DNA from: Saccharopolyspora soli
Lineage (GTDB): Bacteria > Actinomycetota > Actinomycetes > Mycobacteriales > Pseudonocardiaceae
NCBI RefSeq assembly: GCF_022678645.1
Contig: NZ_JALBWV010000008.1
Coordinates: 124,001-188,000, forward strand
Length of the DNA: 64,000 nucleotides
Direction of reading: 5' to 3'
In this document: in pieces, positions 1 to 8,301 of the stretch
Layout of the letters: each line of letters begins with the position of its first letter
How positions within the stretch are numbered: position 1 is the first letter of the stretch
Program-made: the position numbers and the translations under genes
Notes under the pieces: generated by a model
Seen by the model: only the letters and a program-made list of their open reading frames with translations
The model's database searches: none
Told to the model about the DNA's origin: nothing

Positions 1-834
1 ACCGGTGGTGGCAGGCTCATCGAGGGCAACAGCGGCCTGCAACTGGTCCGCTCCGGCGCCGAGTTGGGTGGTCCAGGGCTGGGCGGGCTCTGCGTCCAGT
101 GGCTCGGAGCCCAAGCTGCGGTGGTGGCGAACGCCGCTGCCTCGGCGATCTCCGCCGTGCTGCTGTGGCGGATTGCGACCCCAGATGCCGAACCGGCCTC
201 GTCATCGGGTGGTTTGGCCACGCAGATCGGGCAGGGCATCCGATTCCTGTTGCGCCATCGAGTGTTGCGGGGGCTCGCGCTCTCGGCCAGTCTCAACAAC
301 CTCGTCTTCTCCGCGATCTTCGCGCTTGAGGTCGTCTTCCTGACCACGGTGGTCGGTTTGTCGTCGGGAACCGTTGGACTCCTGCTGACTTCCGGTGCGG
401 TCGGCGCGCTGGTCGGCGCCAGGGCAGCCCCGAGGCTCGGCCGCGTCTTCGGGGGCGCCCGAGCAGCGCTGCTCGCGGTACCCGTCGCGGCGCCGTTCGC
501 GCTGCTGATTCCGCTGACCGGCAGCGGATGGTGGGTGGTGCCCTTCGTGCTGGGCAACGTCGCGATCGGCGCTGGTGTCACGGTTTTCAACATCATGCAG
601 GTCAGCTACCGCCAGCGCGCGTGTCCTCCGCACCTGCTCAGCCGGATGTCGGCGATGTTCCGCTTCGCGGTGTGGGGAGTCGCGCCGCTGGGCGCGTTGT
701 TGGGCGGTGCGCTGGCCCAGCAGCTAGGCGTGCGGACGGCTTTGTGGTTGCTGGCAACGACTTTGCTCGTGATCTCGCCGGTGCTGCTGCTGTCGCCGCT
801 GCGGCGGATGCGCCACCTCGACGACTGCAAGTGA
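1..834 (+). CDS. MFS transporter, C-terminal part (5' end outside window)
   Basis: The frame is open from base 1, so the N-terminal half lies outside the window. The visible part starts with an EGNS....GPGLGG segment typical of the end of TM4/TM5 in the MFS_3 (EntS-like exporter) group. Several hydrophobic helices follow, with an R-rich loop before the second half (QGIRFLLRHRVLRGLAL) and a last helix ending before the basic tail LRRMRHLDD. Members of this group are proton-driven exporters of drugs or siderophores in the cytoplasmic membrane. The substrate cannot be read from the sequence. The gene is convergent with the hydrolase downstream, with only 7 bases between the two stop codons. I am confident of the family, not of the substrate. 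Confidence 0.85.
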   Translation, partial: TGGGRLIEGNSGLQLVRSGAELGGPGLGGLCVQWLGAQAAVVANAAASAISAVLLWRIATPDAEPASSSGGLATQIGQGIRFLLRHRVLRGLALSASLNNLVFSAIFALEVVFLTTVVGLSSGTVGLLLTSGAVGALVGARAAPRLGRVFGGARAALLAVPVAAPFALLIPLTGSGWWVVPFVLGNVAIGAGVTVFNIMQVSYRQRACPPHLLSRMSAMFRFAVWGVAPLGALLGGALAQQLGVRTALWLLATTLLVISPVLLLSPLRRMRHLDDCK

Positions 835-841
835 GCAGTCC

Positions 842-1732
842 TCATGCCTGGTTGGCGAAGAACGTGCGCAGGAGGGCAGCGGTCTGCTCCGGCTGCTCCT
901 CCGGCACGTAGTGGTCGCACGGCAGGGCGGAGCCGCGCAGGTCGCTGGCGTAGTCGCGCCAGGCGGCGAGCACGTCGTAGTTGCGGCCCACGAAGCTGTG
1001 CTCGCCCCACAGCGCGAGCACTGGGCATTCGATCGCGCGATCGGCGTCGGCGTTGTCGTGTTCGAGGTCGATCGTCGCGGCGGCGCGGTAGTCGGCGCAG
1101 GACGCGGCGATGGCGTCCGGATCGGCGAAGCAGCGGACGTACTCCGCCATCGCGCCCGAATCGAACGGCGTGCCGCCGTGATGCCGTGCGCTCATCCGCG
1201 CCGTGATCCAGAACTCGGGGTCCGCGCCGATGAGTCGTTCCGGAATCCCGCCACCGGCGGCGAGGAAGAACCAGTGGTAGTACCCGAGGCCGAACTCCTT
1301 GTCCGCGTGGGCGAAGGCGTAGCGGGTCGGCACGATGTCCAGCACGGCGAGCGCGATGACGTGCTCGGCCGCGTCCAGCGCCAGGCGGTGGCCGACCCGC
1401 CCGCCGCGGTCGTGCCCGGCCACGCTGAACCGGTCGAACCCGAGTTCTCGCATGACGAGCAGCTGGTCACGGGCCATCGCGCGCTTCGAGTATTCGTGGT
1501 CGCCGGGACCGGGTCGAGGTTTGTCGCTGTCGCCGTACCCGCGCAGATCGGCGAGGACGACGGTGTGGTCGGCGGCGAGTTCCGGCGCCACGTGGTGCCA
1601 GATCAGGTGGGTCTGCGGGTAGCCGTGCAGCAGCAGGACGGGTGGTCCGTCGCCGCCGACCGCGCAATTGATGCGCACGCCGTCGGCATCGATGCTGTGG
1701 TAGGTGAACGTGCTCGGCAGTGGGATGCTCAT
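842..1732 (-). CDS. alpha/beta hydrolase, haloacetate dehalogenase-like
   Basis: This is a 296-residue alpha/beta-hydrolase of normal family length. The oxyanion HG motif is at H36-G37. The nucleophile elbow is GHDRGG with Asp108, so the nucleophile is Asp rather than Ser, as in haloalkane and haloacetate dehalogenases and epoxide hydrolases. The catalytic His is H274, in the DHYVPEE context usual for fluoroacetate-dehalogenase relatives. The predicted reaction is hydrolysis of a carbon-halogen or epoxide bond in the cytosol; the actual substrate is unknown. The ATG is preceded by TGAGGACTTCCG, a good ribosome binding site. The stop of the fragment upstream is only 9 bases away, which suggests the two were co-transcribed. 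Confidence 0.8.
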   Translation of the reverse strand: MSIPLPSTFTYHSIDADGVRINCAVGGDGPPVLLLHGYPQTHLIWHHVAPELAADHTVVLADLRGYGDSDKPRPGPGDHEYSKRAMARDQLLVMRELGFDRFSVAGHDRGGRVGHRLALDAAEHVIALAVLDIVPTRYAFAHADKEFGLGYYHWFFLAAGGGIPERLIGADPEFWITARMSARHHGGTPFDSGAMAEYVRCFADPDAIAASCADYRAAATIDLEHDNADADRAIECPVLALWGEHSFVGRNYDVLAAWRDYASDLRGSALPCDHYVPEEQPEQTAALLRTFFANQA

Positions 1733-1741
1733 CGGAAGTCC

Positions 1742-1918
1742 TCAGTTGTCGCGGACGCGGGTGGTCAGCTCGGCACCGATCTGGACGAGCAGCCGCCTGC
1801 TCAGCTCGGGATCGGCCGCGCATCTCGGGGCGCGGTCGGTAAGACCGTAGACGGCGGAGAATCCCGCCGCAGACCATTGATCGGCGTTGCCAGCGGAATT
1901 GGCCTGCGAGCGGCGTGG
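1742..1918 (-). pseudogene. C-terminal fragment of an unidentified gene, cut by a G/C homopolymer tract
   Basis: About 58 codons of plausible protein end 9 bases before the hydrolase start (it ends ...LLVQIGAELTTRVRDN). Upstream the frame runs into a low-complexity stretch encoding only Pro or Gly, so the true N-terminus is missing. The helical, charged C-terminus and the position ahead of the hydrolase would fit a TetR-type regulator, but this is a guess. The break is at the homopolymer tract, so the loss may be an assembly artefact rather than a real truncation. Confidence 0.4.
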
Positions 1919-1986
1919 GGGTGGGGGGGGGGGGGGGGGGGGCGCGCGCCCCCCCCCCCCCCGCCCCCCCCCCCCCGCGCCCCCCC
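1917..1986. repeat. poly-G / poly-C low-complexity tract, probable assembly artefact
   Basis: The tract holds a run of 20 G (1923-1942), a short CG alternation, then C runs of 14, 13 and 7 broken by single G. Nothing else in the window looks like this. G-runs followed by C-runs are a typical result of low-quality ends joined at a scaffold gap. It sits between a truncated leftward gene and the promoter side of the flavoprotein remnant, so neither neighbour can be trusted at this edge. Confidence 0.8.
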
Positions 1987-2138
1987 ACGACCCTGATGTG
2001 ACCTGCGTCCCACCGGGGTTCGGGTTGTTACGTTTCGTCCAACCCGCCAAGTCAGACCTGCATGCACCGAGTTCAGCAGTTGGTCAGCATCGCGATTTCA
2101 GCGGGCGGGTTCTGGATTCAGCACGAAGGGGGAGCGCG

Positions 2139-3076
2139 ATGAGTCACCACGTGGTTGTGATCGGCGCGGGTTATGCGGGCCTGATGGCGGCGAAGCGCAC
2201 CGCCCGACAAGTCCGCCCCGAGCTGGTTCGGGTGACCCTGGTCAACGGTCGGGATCGGTTCGTCGAACGGGTTCGGCTCCACCAGGTCGCCTCGGGTCAG
2301 CGGCTGCGCATGCGTCCGCTCGCCGAATTGGTGGCTGGCACAGGTATCGAGGTCGTGGTCGGCGTGGTGCGCGAACTCGATCGAGAGGCGAAGCAGGTTC
2401 GAATCCAGCGAGAAGGTCCACTTCGGACACTTGGCTACGACACGCTGGTCTACGCGTTGGGCAGCGCGCCGCGCATACGTCTACCGGGCTCTTTCCCCGC
2501 CTCGGCGTGCAGATCCGGGAGAACGTGAAGGTCGCAGAGGTCTCCGGCGGCGGTTTGAGCCTTGTCGACGGTACGTTCCTCGCTGCTGACGCCGTGATCT
2601 GGAACGCCGGATTCACGGTTCCCGAGCTGGCTCGCAACTCGCTGCTGGCGGTGGACGCGAGCGGCCGCATCGTCGTCGATAACACACAGCGCTCGGTCTC
2701 GGACCCGGCTGTGTACGCGGTCGGTGACGCCGCCACGGTGCCCGGTCCGGGCGGACGGGAACTGCGCATGGCCTGCGCGACCGGAACGCCGATGGCCGTG
2801 ACGGCGGCAGACGCCATCGTCGCTCGCCTGACCGGCCGGACGCCGCGGAAGCACAAGTTCCAGTACATGGCGCAGAACGTGAGCCTGGGCCGCCGTGACG
2901 GCCTGTTCCAGTTCGTGCGCGCCGACGACACCTCGCGCTCGATCATCTTCACCGGACGACCTGCGGCCTGGGTGAAAGAGCGGATAGTCCGGTACGCGGC
3001 CATGCGGTCCCAACGGCTCAACGGCCCGTATCCTCGCGTTCGCCGACGCGAACCGGCGCACCTGCACTCCGACTGA
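2139..3076 (+). pseudogene. FAD-dependent NADH dehydrogenase (NDH-2)-like oxidoreductase, internal deletion and frame change
   Basis: The reading starts at an ATG after a GAAGGGGGAGC ribosome binding site with a clear FAD-binding Rossmann motif (VVVIGAGYAGLMAA). It runs in frame to about 2495 (YALGSAPRIRLPG). The rest of the protein continues in another frame from about 2496 to 3076, with the second FAD motif (VYAVGDAA) and a normal NDH-2-type C-terminus. The roughly 100 residues that should carry the NAD(P)H-binding GxGxxG domain are absent at the join. The gene therefore lost its central domain by an out-of-frame deletion and is not expected to work. The family normally transfers electrons from NAD(P)H to quinones or other acceptors at the membrane. 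Confidence 0.75.
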
Positions 3077-3135
3077 CCTGTCCCGTACCAACCGCCCCAG
3101 CAGGGCGGTCGGAGGCTCGGGTGCGAAGACAGGCT

Positions 3136-4677
3136 TCAGGGTTCCGTTCCCGGCTGGGCCAGGTGCGTGCCGCTGAAGTCGGGTAGGGCGGTGCACACTG
3201 CCTGGAGTTCGCGGCCGGTGCGCAGGACTGTTCCGTCTGGTCGGACGATCGCCGCGCGGGCACGGCCGCCCCGCAGCCAGCGATGCAGGGTGGTACCCGA
3301 GCGGGCGACCAGGAGTACGGCGCCGCGCCGGGTGATCTCGGCGCGTTGGGTCTCCTCCGGTTGGTCGCAGGTGACGACCGCGAACCGGCTCGCGGCCACG
3401 TCGTCGAACCGGCGACCGTCTTCGAGGACCGCGTTGGGGCACAGGGTGCCGTCGAGCGCGCGGCCGAAGCGAGGGCGCGCGACGAGCTCGGAGCGGTGCA
3501 GTGCCGGGGTTTCGCTGTTGAGGATCTGGTCCTTGAGGCCCGGCAGGAGGTGCAGGCGCGGAGCCACCACCCGGCGAATGGCGTTGCCGATCTTGCCGCC
3601 TTCCGTCATCACGGTCCCGACGAGTTTCGCTCGGCGGATCATGGCCAGGGCATGGGGCTTGCGTTCGACCTGATAGGTGTCGAGCGCGGTTGGCGGCAGG
3701 GCGCCGTCGAGGACGCCCGCGAGCTTCCAGGCGAGGTTCGCGGCATCGCGCAGGCCAGCGCCGAGGCCCTGGCCGATGAACGGCGGGGTGAGGTGGGCGG
3801 CGTCGCCCAGCAGGAAGATCCGGCGATCTCGCCACTGCTCGGCGATCTGCGCGCCGAAGGTGTACTCGGCCACCCGCACGATCTCCAGTTCCGTCTGGGG
3901 TATCGCCTTGGTCCAGGGCGAGAGCAGGGGATGCAGGGTGGCGATGTCGCGGTAGTCGTCGGCGTTCTCGTGCGGCGCGAGCCGGAATTCCCAGCGGTAG
4001 CGGGTTTTCCCGATGCGCATGTAGGTCGCGGCGCGGAGCGGGTCGCAGACCTGGTGGACGCCTTCCCATTCGGCGAGGTCGGCGCCGGTGGCCACGTCGA
4101 CCACGAGCCACCGCTGCGCGAAGTCGAGGTCCCGCACAGTGGTCTCGATGGACGCCCTGACCAGGCTGTTGGCTCCGTCGCAGCCGAGCACGTACTCGGC
4201 TGCGACCGTTTCGCGCGCACCCGTGCTGCGGTCCGCGCAGTCAACGAGCACCTGCCCGCTGTCCTGCGCAACAGCGGTGACTTCCGTGTTCCCGCGCAAC
4301 GTGGCGGTGGCGAAGCGCTTGAGGTTGGCACGCAGGACGGTCTCCAGTTGCTGCTGGTCGAACATGTTGGCCTCGGGGTAGCCGTGCTTGCCGCGTGTCG
4401 CGTCGCGGGCGAACTCGGCGAGCACCCGCATTTCCGGGGTGATCAGCCGAAGTCCCCGGCACGGCCAGGAGATCGCGGCGAACTCGTCGCGGACGCCGAG
4501 GCGGGCGAGGATGCGGTAGACCTCGTCGTCGAGGTGGACCGCGCGGGGTTGGGGGTAGATCGACTCCCACCGGTCGAGCACCACGCAACCGAACCCGCGC
4601 TGGGCCAGCAGCGTCGCGGCGGTGAGTCCGGTGGGACCGGCACCGACGATGACCACCGGGAGTGGCCTCGCGGTCAT
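3136..4677 (-). CDS. FAD-dependent aromatic monooxygenase (MhpA/PheA type)
   Basis: This 513-residue protein has the full layout of the phenol hydroxylase / 3-(3-hydroxyphenyl)propionate hydroxylase group. The N-terminal ADP-binding motif is VVIVGAGPTG (residues 8-17), followed by a DG motif (LGCDGANS) and the second FAD motif FLLGDAAHLTPPFIGQG. The C-terminus resembles the thioredoxin-like domain of this group. The predicted role is NAD(P)H- and FAD-dependent hydroxylation of an aromatic substrate in the cytosol. No ring-cleavage or other catabolic genes are adjacent, so the substrate is open. Its ATG overlaps by ATGA the stop of a small upstream ORF, suggesting translational coupling. Confidence 0.85.
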   Translation of the reverse strand: MTARPLPVVIVGAGPTGLTAATLLAQRGFGCVVLDRWESIYPQPRAVHLDDEVYRILARLGVRDEFAAISWPCRGLRLITPEMRVLAEFARDATRGKHGYPEANMFDQQQLETVLRANLKRFATATLRGNTEVTAVAQDSGQVLVDCADRSTGARETVAAEYVLGCDGANSLVRASIETTVRDLDFAQRWLVVDVATGADLAEWEGVHQVCDPLRAATYMRIGKTRYRWEFRLAPHENADDYRDIATLHPLLSPWTKAIPQTELEIVRVAEYTFGAQIAEQWRDRRIFLLGDAAHLTPPFIGQGLGAGLRDAANLAWKLAGVLDGALPPTALDTYQVERKPHALAMIRRAKLVGTVMTEGGKIGNAIRRVVAPRLHLLPGLKDQILNSETPALHRSELVARPRFGRALDGTLCPNAVLEDGRRFDDVAASRFAVVTCDQPEETQRAEITRRGAVLLVARSGTTLHRWLRGGRARAAIVRPDGTVLRTGRELQAVCTALPDFSGTHLAQPGTEP

Positions 4678-4865
4678 GGGGCGCCCACCACACGCGATGC
4701 GATGGCGTACCGGACCGGCGCCGCCTCGACCGTTTCGGCCAGGGCGTCGCAGGCAGTTCGCAGCAGGTGCTCGGTCAGCGGGTCCACCTCACGATTGTGC
4801 GCTGCCTGCCCAGTTCGATCGCGCCGTCGGTCGCCCGATGGGGCCAGATCGGCCACGCGCGTCAC
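4674..4865 (-). CDS. small ORF coupled to the monooxygenase, function unknown
   Basis: This short frame ends at the ATGA overlap with the monooxygenase start. The last 37 residues (from VDPLTEHLL) look like real, helical protein; the first 25 are Arg/Asp-rich and may not be translated. I do not recognise the family. It could be a genuine small partner or the C-terminal remnant of a regulator. The overlap with the downstream start is the main support. Confidence 0.3.
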   Translation of the reverse strand: MTRVADLAPSGDRRRDRTGQAAHNREVDPLTEHLLRTACDALAETVEAAPVRYAIASRVVGAP

Positions 4866-4956
4866 CCGCGTGCGGCCGGACCACGTCGGCCCGTTCTCGA
4901 TCTTGATGTGGTCAACAGGTCCTCCGCTCAGCGCTGGAGCTGGCAGGCTTGCTGGC

Positions 4957-5505
4957 GTGGACCCGCAGGAGCTGGCGCAGTTCGAGACCTACCGAGCGCG
5001 CATGTTCGGCTTGGCCTATCGGATGTTGGGCGAGGCGTCTGAAGCAGAAGACGTCGTCCAGGACGCCTACCTGCGCTGGCGGGAAGGTCGGGACATCGCC
5101 ACTCCAGCCGCGTGGCTGACCACGGTGGTCACCAACCTGTGCCTGACGCGCCTCTCGTCCGCGCGCGCCCGCCGCGAGCGCTACGTGGGGCCCTGGCTAC
5201 CCGAACCGGTGCTCACCGGTCCGGGGCACGAGCTCGCTCCAGAAGAGGCTGCGGAGCAGCGGGACTCGCTGTCGTTGGGCTTGCTGGTGCTGCTGGAACG
5301 GCTCACGCCGCCGGAACGAGCCGCCTTCGTGCTCCGCTCGGCGTTCGACTACAGCCACCGGGAAATCGCCGAGGCCCTCGGCATCGACGAAGCGAACGCC
5401 CGCCAGCTCTACAGCCGGGCGCGAGCGCGTGTCGGCGATCGTCGCCGTCGGTTCACCGCAAGTGCCGAGCAGCGTGGAACAGGGATCGCCAGCTGGACCA
5501 CATGA
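4957..5505 (+). pseudogene. ECF41-type RNA polymerase sigma factor lacking its C-terminal SnoaL-like domain
   Basis: From the GTG at 4957 the protein has sigma region 2 (FGLAYRMLGEASEAEDVVQDA), the linker YVGPWLPEP that is the hallmark of ECF41 factors, and region 4 (LTPPERAAFVLRSAF ... YSHREIAEALG). It stops after 182 residues. ECF41 proteins are normally near 300 residues, with a SnoaL-like extension that modulates sigma activity. Here the sequence changes abruptly after FTASAEQR and ends at a TGA; I do not find the extension in another frame downstream. Either it is a truncated remnant or an unregulated sigma factor. It is divergent from the monooxygenase gene. Confidence 0.7.
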
Positions 5506-5880
5506 TGTCGGGGATTCCGAGGTCGAGAGGGCACCTGCGGTACCGCTGCCCGCACCGCCAACCAAGTCAATCCGCGCACCCGCGAGTTTCGCCAGACATA
5601 GGCACGTTTTCTGTCGAGCATGCGGCCACTGCGATCAACAGTGTCGGTCAGGGTTATCCGTCACTGCCGTCAAAAGCAGGGCGCAGGTTGGTGTTGCCGA
5701 CGCGGTAACTGTTCGTCAGTGGACTGGATAGTGCAGCTCGTACCGCCGGGGCATTCACGACTACTCTCCCGGCGCCGCAGCGGCCCTGCACCTCGCCTGG
5801 ACCCACCGAAAATTTCTGATCACCTAGTGCACACCACCGGAACAGCGCCCGCGTTCGCCTCCGGCGTGGCGCCGTTTGGG
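5506..5880. other. intergenic stretch without a supported gene
   Basis: These 375 bases lie between the truncated sigma factor and the end of the beta-helix/AAA gene. Frames in it have no ribosome binding site or recognisable domain. It may hold remnants of the lost sigma-factor C-terminus region, but I see nothing identifiable. Confidence 0.5.
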
Positions 5881-8301
5881 CTAGGCGGTCAGGAAGTCGA
5901 GGTCTTCGGCGAGGAGTCGGGTCAGGTCCGTGGTGGAGGCGTCCGTCGTGGTGCCCAGGCGGGACGCTTGGTGGGCGACCATCGCTTCGAAGATCTTGCG
6001 CGCCGTGCGTCCGTTGCCGAACGTGCCGTCCTTGGGGATCCGCTCGAAGTAGTCGTGCAGCACCTCGCCCGCCTTCGGGTCCAACTGGTAGTCGTGCTTG
6101 TGGCACTGCAGGCGGACGATCGTGACGAGTTCTTCCGCGTTGTAGTTGGCGAACTCGATCGTCTGGTTGAACCGGGACTCCAGGCCAGGGTTGGACGCCA
6201 TGAACTCCCGCATCTCCTTGGAGTAGCCCGCGACGATCACGACCACCTCTTCGCGGTGGTCCTCCATCAGCTTGACCAGCGTGTCGATGGCCTCCCGGCC
6301 GAAGTCGGGCCCGGTTCCGCCCTGCTGCGAACTGAGCGTGTACGCCTCGTCGATGAACAGCACGCCGCCGAGCGCTTTGTTGAACGCCTCGGTGGTCTTG
6401 ATCGCGGTGCCGCCGATGATCTGGGCGACCAGATCGGCGCGGGCGACTTCCACGAGATGTCCGGAAGTCAACACGCCGAGTTCGGCCAGGATGGCGCCGT
6501 ACAGCCGACCCACGGTCGTCTTGCCCGTGCCGGGCGCGCCCGCGAACACCAGGTGACGGCTCATCGGCGGCACCGACAGCCCGGCCTGCTGGCGGCGCTT
6601 GGCCATCTTGTTCAGGTTGACCAGGGTGGCTACATCCCGTTTGACGCCTGCCAAGCCCACCAGCCCGGTGAGTTCCTCGAACGGTTTGCTGGTCGGCTTC
6701 GCGGCCGGGGCGGGCTGCTCGTCCCGCTGCGCACTGGAGGACGGCGTGCTTCCCTGCGGGGCTGCGTCCTGCGGGCCCGCCGTGCCGTGCGCGTCCGGAA
6801 AGCCGTTGCCCGTACTGGTCAGGTCGGCGACGTGCAGCGCGGCGGAGGGAACGACCTGGCGCAGCCCGGCGCCGCCGTTGTCGCGCGCTGTGCAACGCTG
6901 CACCGAGACCTTGTTCTCGGTGTGCACCCGGATGCCGTCGCCTTTGTTCTCCAGGAATTCGCAGGCGCTGATCGCGGCACGTCCAGCCGCCGTGATCTGG
7001 ATGCCGTTGGCGTCGCCGGAGCGGAGCCGACAGCGGGTCAGCGACACCTCGGCATCCGCGCCGACCAGCACACCGTCTTCGCCGCTGCCGTAGACGTCGC
7101 AGTCCTCGAACACCGACTGCCCGGCTTCGACCACGGCGAGCCCGGCACCAGCAGCGGCTCGGATGCTGCATCCCTCGACCCGCGCCCAGGCATCGCCCGT
7201 GACGAGCACGCCAGCGCCGCCGCTTCGGTCGATCTCGGCGTTCTCCAGGTTCGCCCGGCTGCGGCCGGAAACCTCCACCCCGACACCGCCGCAATCGTGC
7301 ACCCGCAGCCGACGCAGTTGCGGGTTCGCCTCGGAACGCACGGCGACCCCGGTTTCCGCGCAACCGCTCACGGCGAGGCGGTCGAATTCGAAGGTGGCAC
7401 CGTCGTCGACGGAAACCCCGGTACCGGTCACTTCCGCCACGGCGCACTCCGTCGCCACTCCGGAAGAACCGGCGGTGACCCGGATTCCGTACTTCGCGCT
7501 CCGCCGGACCTCGCACTCGTCGAGCTTCGCGGCCCTCGCCCCGGCGACCAGCACCCCGTCCGCCCCGGCGTCCTCGACGGTGCAGGACTCCAGCTGCACC
7601 GGTTCCGTGGTGGCCAGGTAGAAACCGATGCCTCGGGTGCCGCGCACGGCCACCCGCCGCAGGGTCGCGGAAGCCTGCTGTTCGACGGCCACGGCGGGCT
7701 TGGTCGCACCGCTGACCGCGAAGTTCTCGACGGTCGCCTGACCCTGGCCGTTGAGGCAGATCCCGTTGCCGTCGGCGCGTTCGCAGCCGCCGCCGTGCAC
7801 TTCCATCCGCCCCTGCTCGGCCACCACGATCGCCGAGGTGCCCAGGTCGTGCAAGCGGCAGTCCGCCACGGAACTGCCGTCCGGAGACGTGACCACCACG
7901 CCCGCGCCCTCGGTGTTGCTGACCTGGCAGGCGCGCATCGCCAGAGTTCCCGAGCCGAAGGCGTAGACCGCCGCCCAGGAAGCGGCCTCGACCTCGCATT
8001 CGGTCAGCGCCAACCGACCCTGGCCGACCACCACGGCGGGCTGCTCGGAGTCGGTGCCGCGCAAGGTGATCCCGCTGATCGTCACCGCGCCGCCCGCCAC
8101 GCCGACCGCGCTGCCCTCCAGAACTCGGACCTCCACCGTGCCCGGCCCGTCCTCCGCGGTGATGGTCACCGACTTGGTGAGCACCAAGCGCTCGTGGTAG
8201 GTACCGGCGCTGACGTTGATCACCGAGCCTTCGGGCGCGGTCGAGACGGCGTCGGCGATGGACCGGTGACAACCGGGCATCGCCGTCGAAACCGAGATCA
8301 T
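5881..8301 (-). CDS. right-handed beta-helix / CbxX-type AAA ATPase fusion (EccA-like C-terminus)
   Basis: The protein has 806 residues in two parts. Residues 1 to about 470 are short repeats with G-[IV]-x-[VL] turns (GVLV, GVGV, GIRV, GIQI), the pattern of a right-handed parallel beta-helix. A Pro/Ala/Ser linker (about 475-530) leads to a CbxX/CfqX-type AAA domain with Walker A GAPGTGKT (Lys594), Walker B LFIDEAY (Asp651, Glu652) and an arginine-rich sensor region. The C-terminal domain matches that of EccA, the cytosolic T7SS ATPase, which normally has TPRs instead of a beta-helix. The proximity to the T7SS locus suggests a chaperone-like role, which is inference. The ATG overlaps by ATGA the stop of the LuxR gene, so the two are translationally coupled. 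Confidence 0.85.
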   Translation of the reverse strand: MISVSTAMPGCHRSIADAVSTAPEGSVINVSAGTYHERLVLTKSVTITAEDGPGTVEVRVLEGSAVGVAGGAVTISGITLRGTDSEQPAVVVGQGRLALTECEVEAASWAAVYAFGSGTLAMRACQVSNTEGAGVVVTSPDGSSVADCRLHDLGTSAIVVAEQGRMEVHGGGCERADGNGICLNGQGQATVENFAVSGATKPAVAVEQQASATLRRVAVRGTRGIGFYLATTEPVQLESCTVEDAGADGVLVAGARAAKLDECEVRRSAKYGIRVTAGSSGVATECAVAEVTGTGVSVDDGATFEFDRLAVSGCAETGVAVRSEANPQLRRLRVHDCGGVGVEVSGRSRANLENAEIDRSGGAGVLVTGDAWARVEGCSIRAAAGAGLAVVEAGQSVFEDCDVYGSGEDGVLVGADAEVSLTRCRLRSGDANGIQITAAGRAAISACEFLENKGDGIRVHTENKVSVQRCTARDNGGAGLRQVVPSAALHVADLTSTGNGFPDAHGTAGPQDAAPQGSTPSSSAQRDEQPAPAAKPTSKPFEELTGLVGLAGVKRDVATLVNLNKMAKRRQQAGLSVPPMSRHLVFAGAPGTGKTTVGRLYGAILAELGVLTSGHLVEVARADLVAQIIGGTAIKTTEAFNKALGGVLFIDEAYTLSSQQGGTGPDFGREAIDTLVKLMEDHREEVVVIVAGYSKEMREFMASNPGLESRFNQTIEFANYNAEELVTIVRLQCHKHDYQLDPKAGEVLHDYFERIPKDGTFGNGRTARKIFEAMVAHQASRLGTTTDASTTDLTRLLAEDLDFLTA

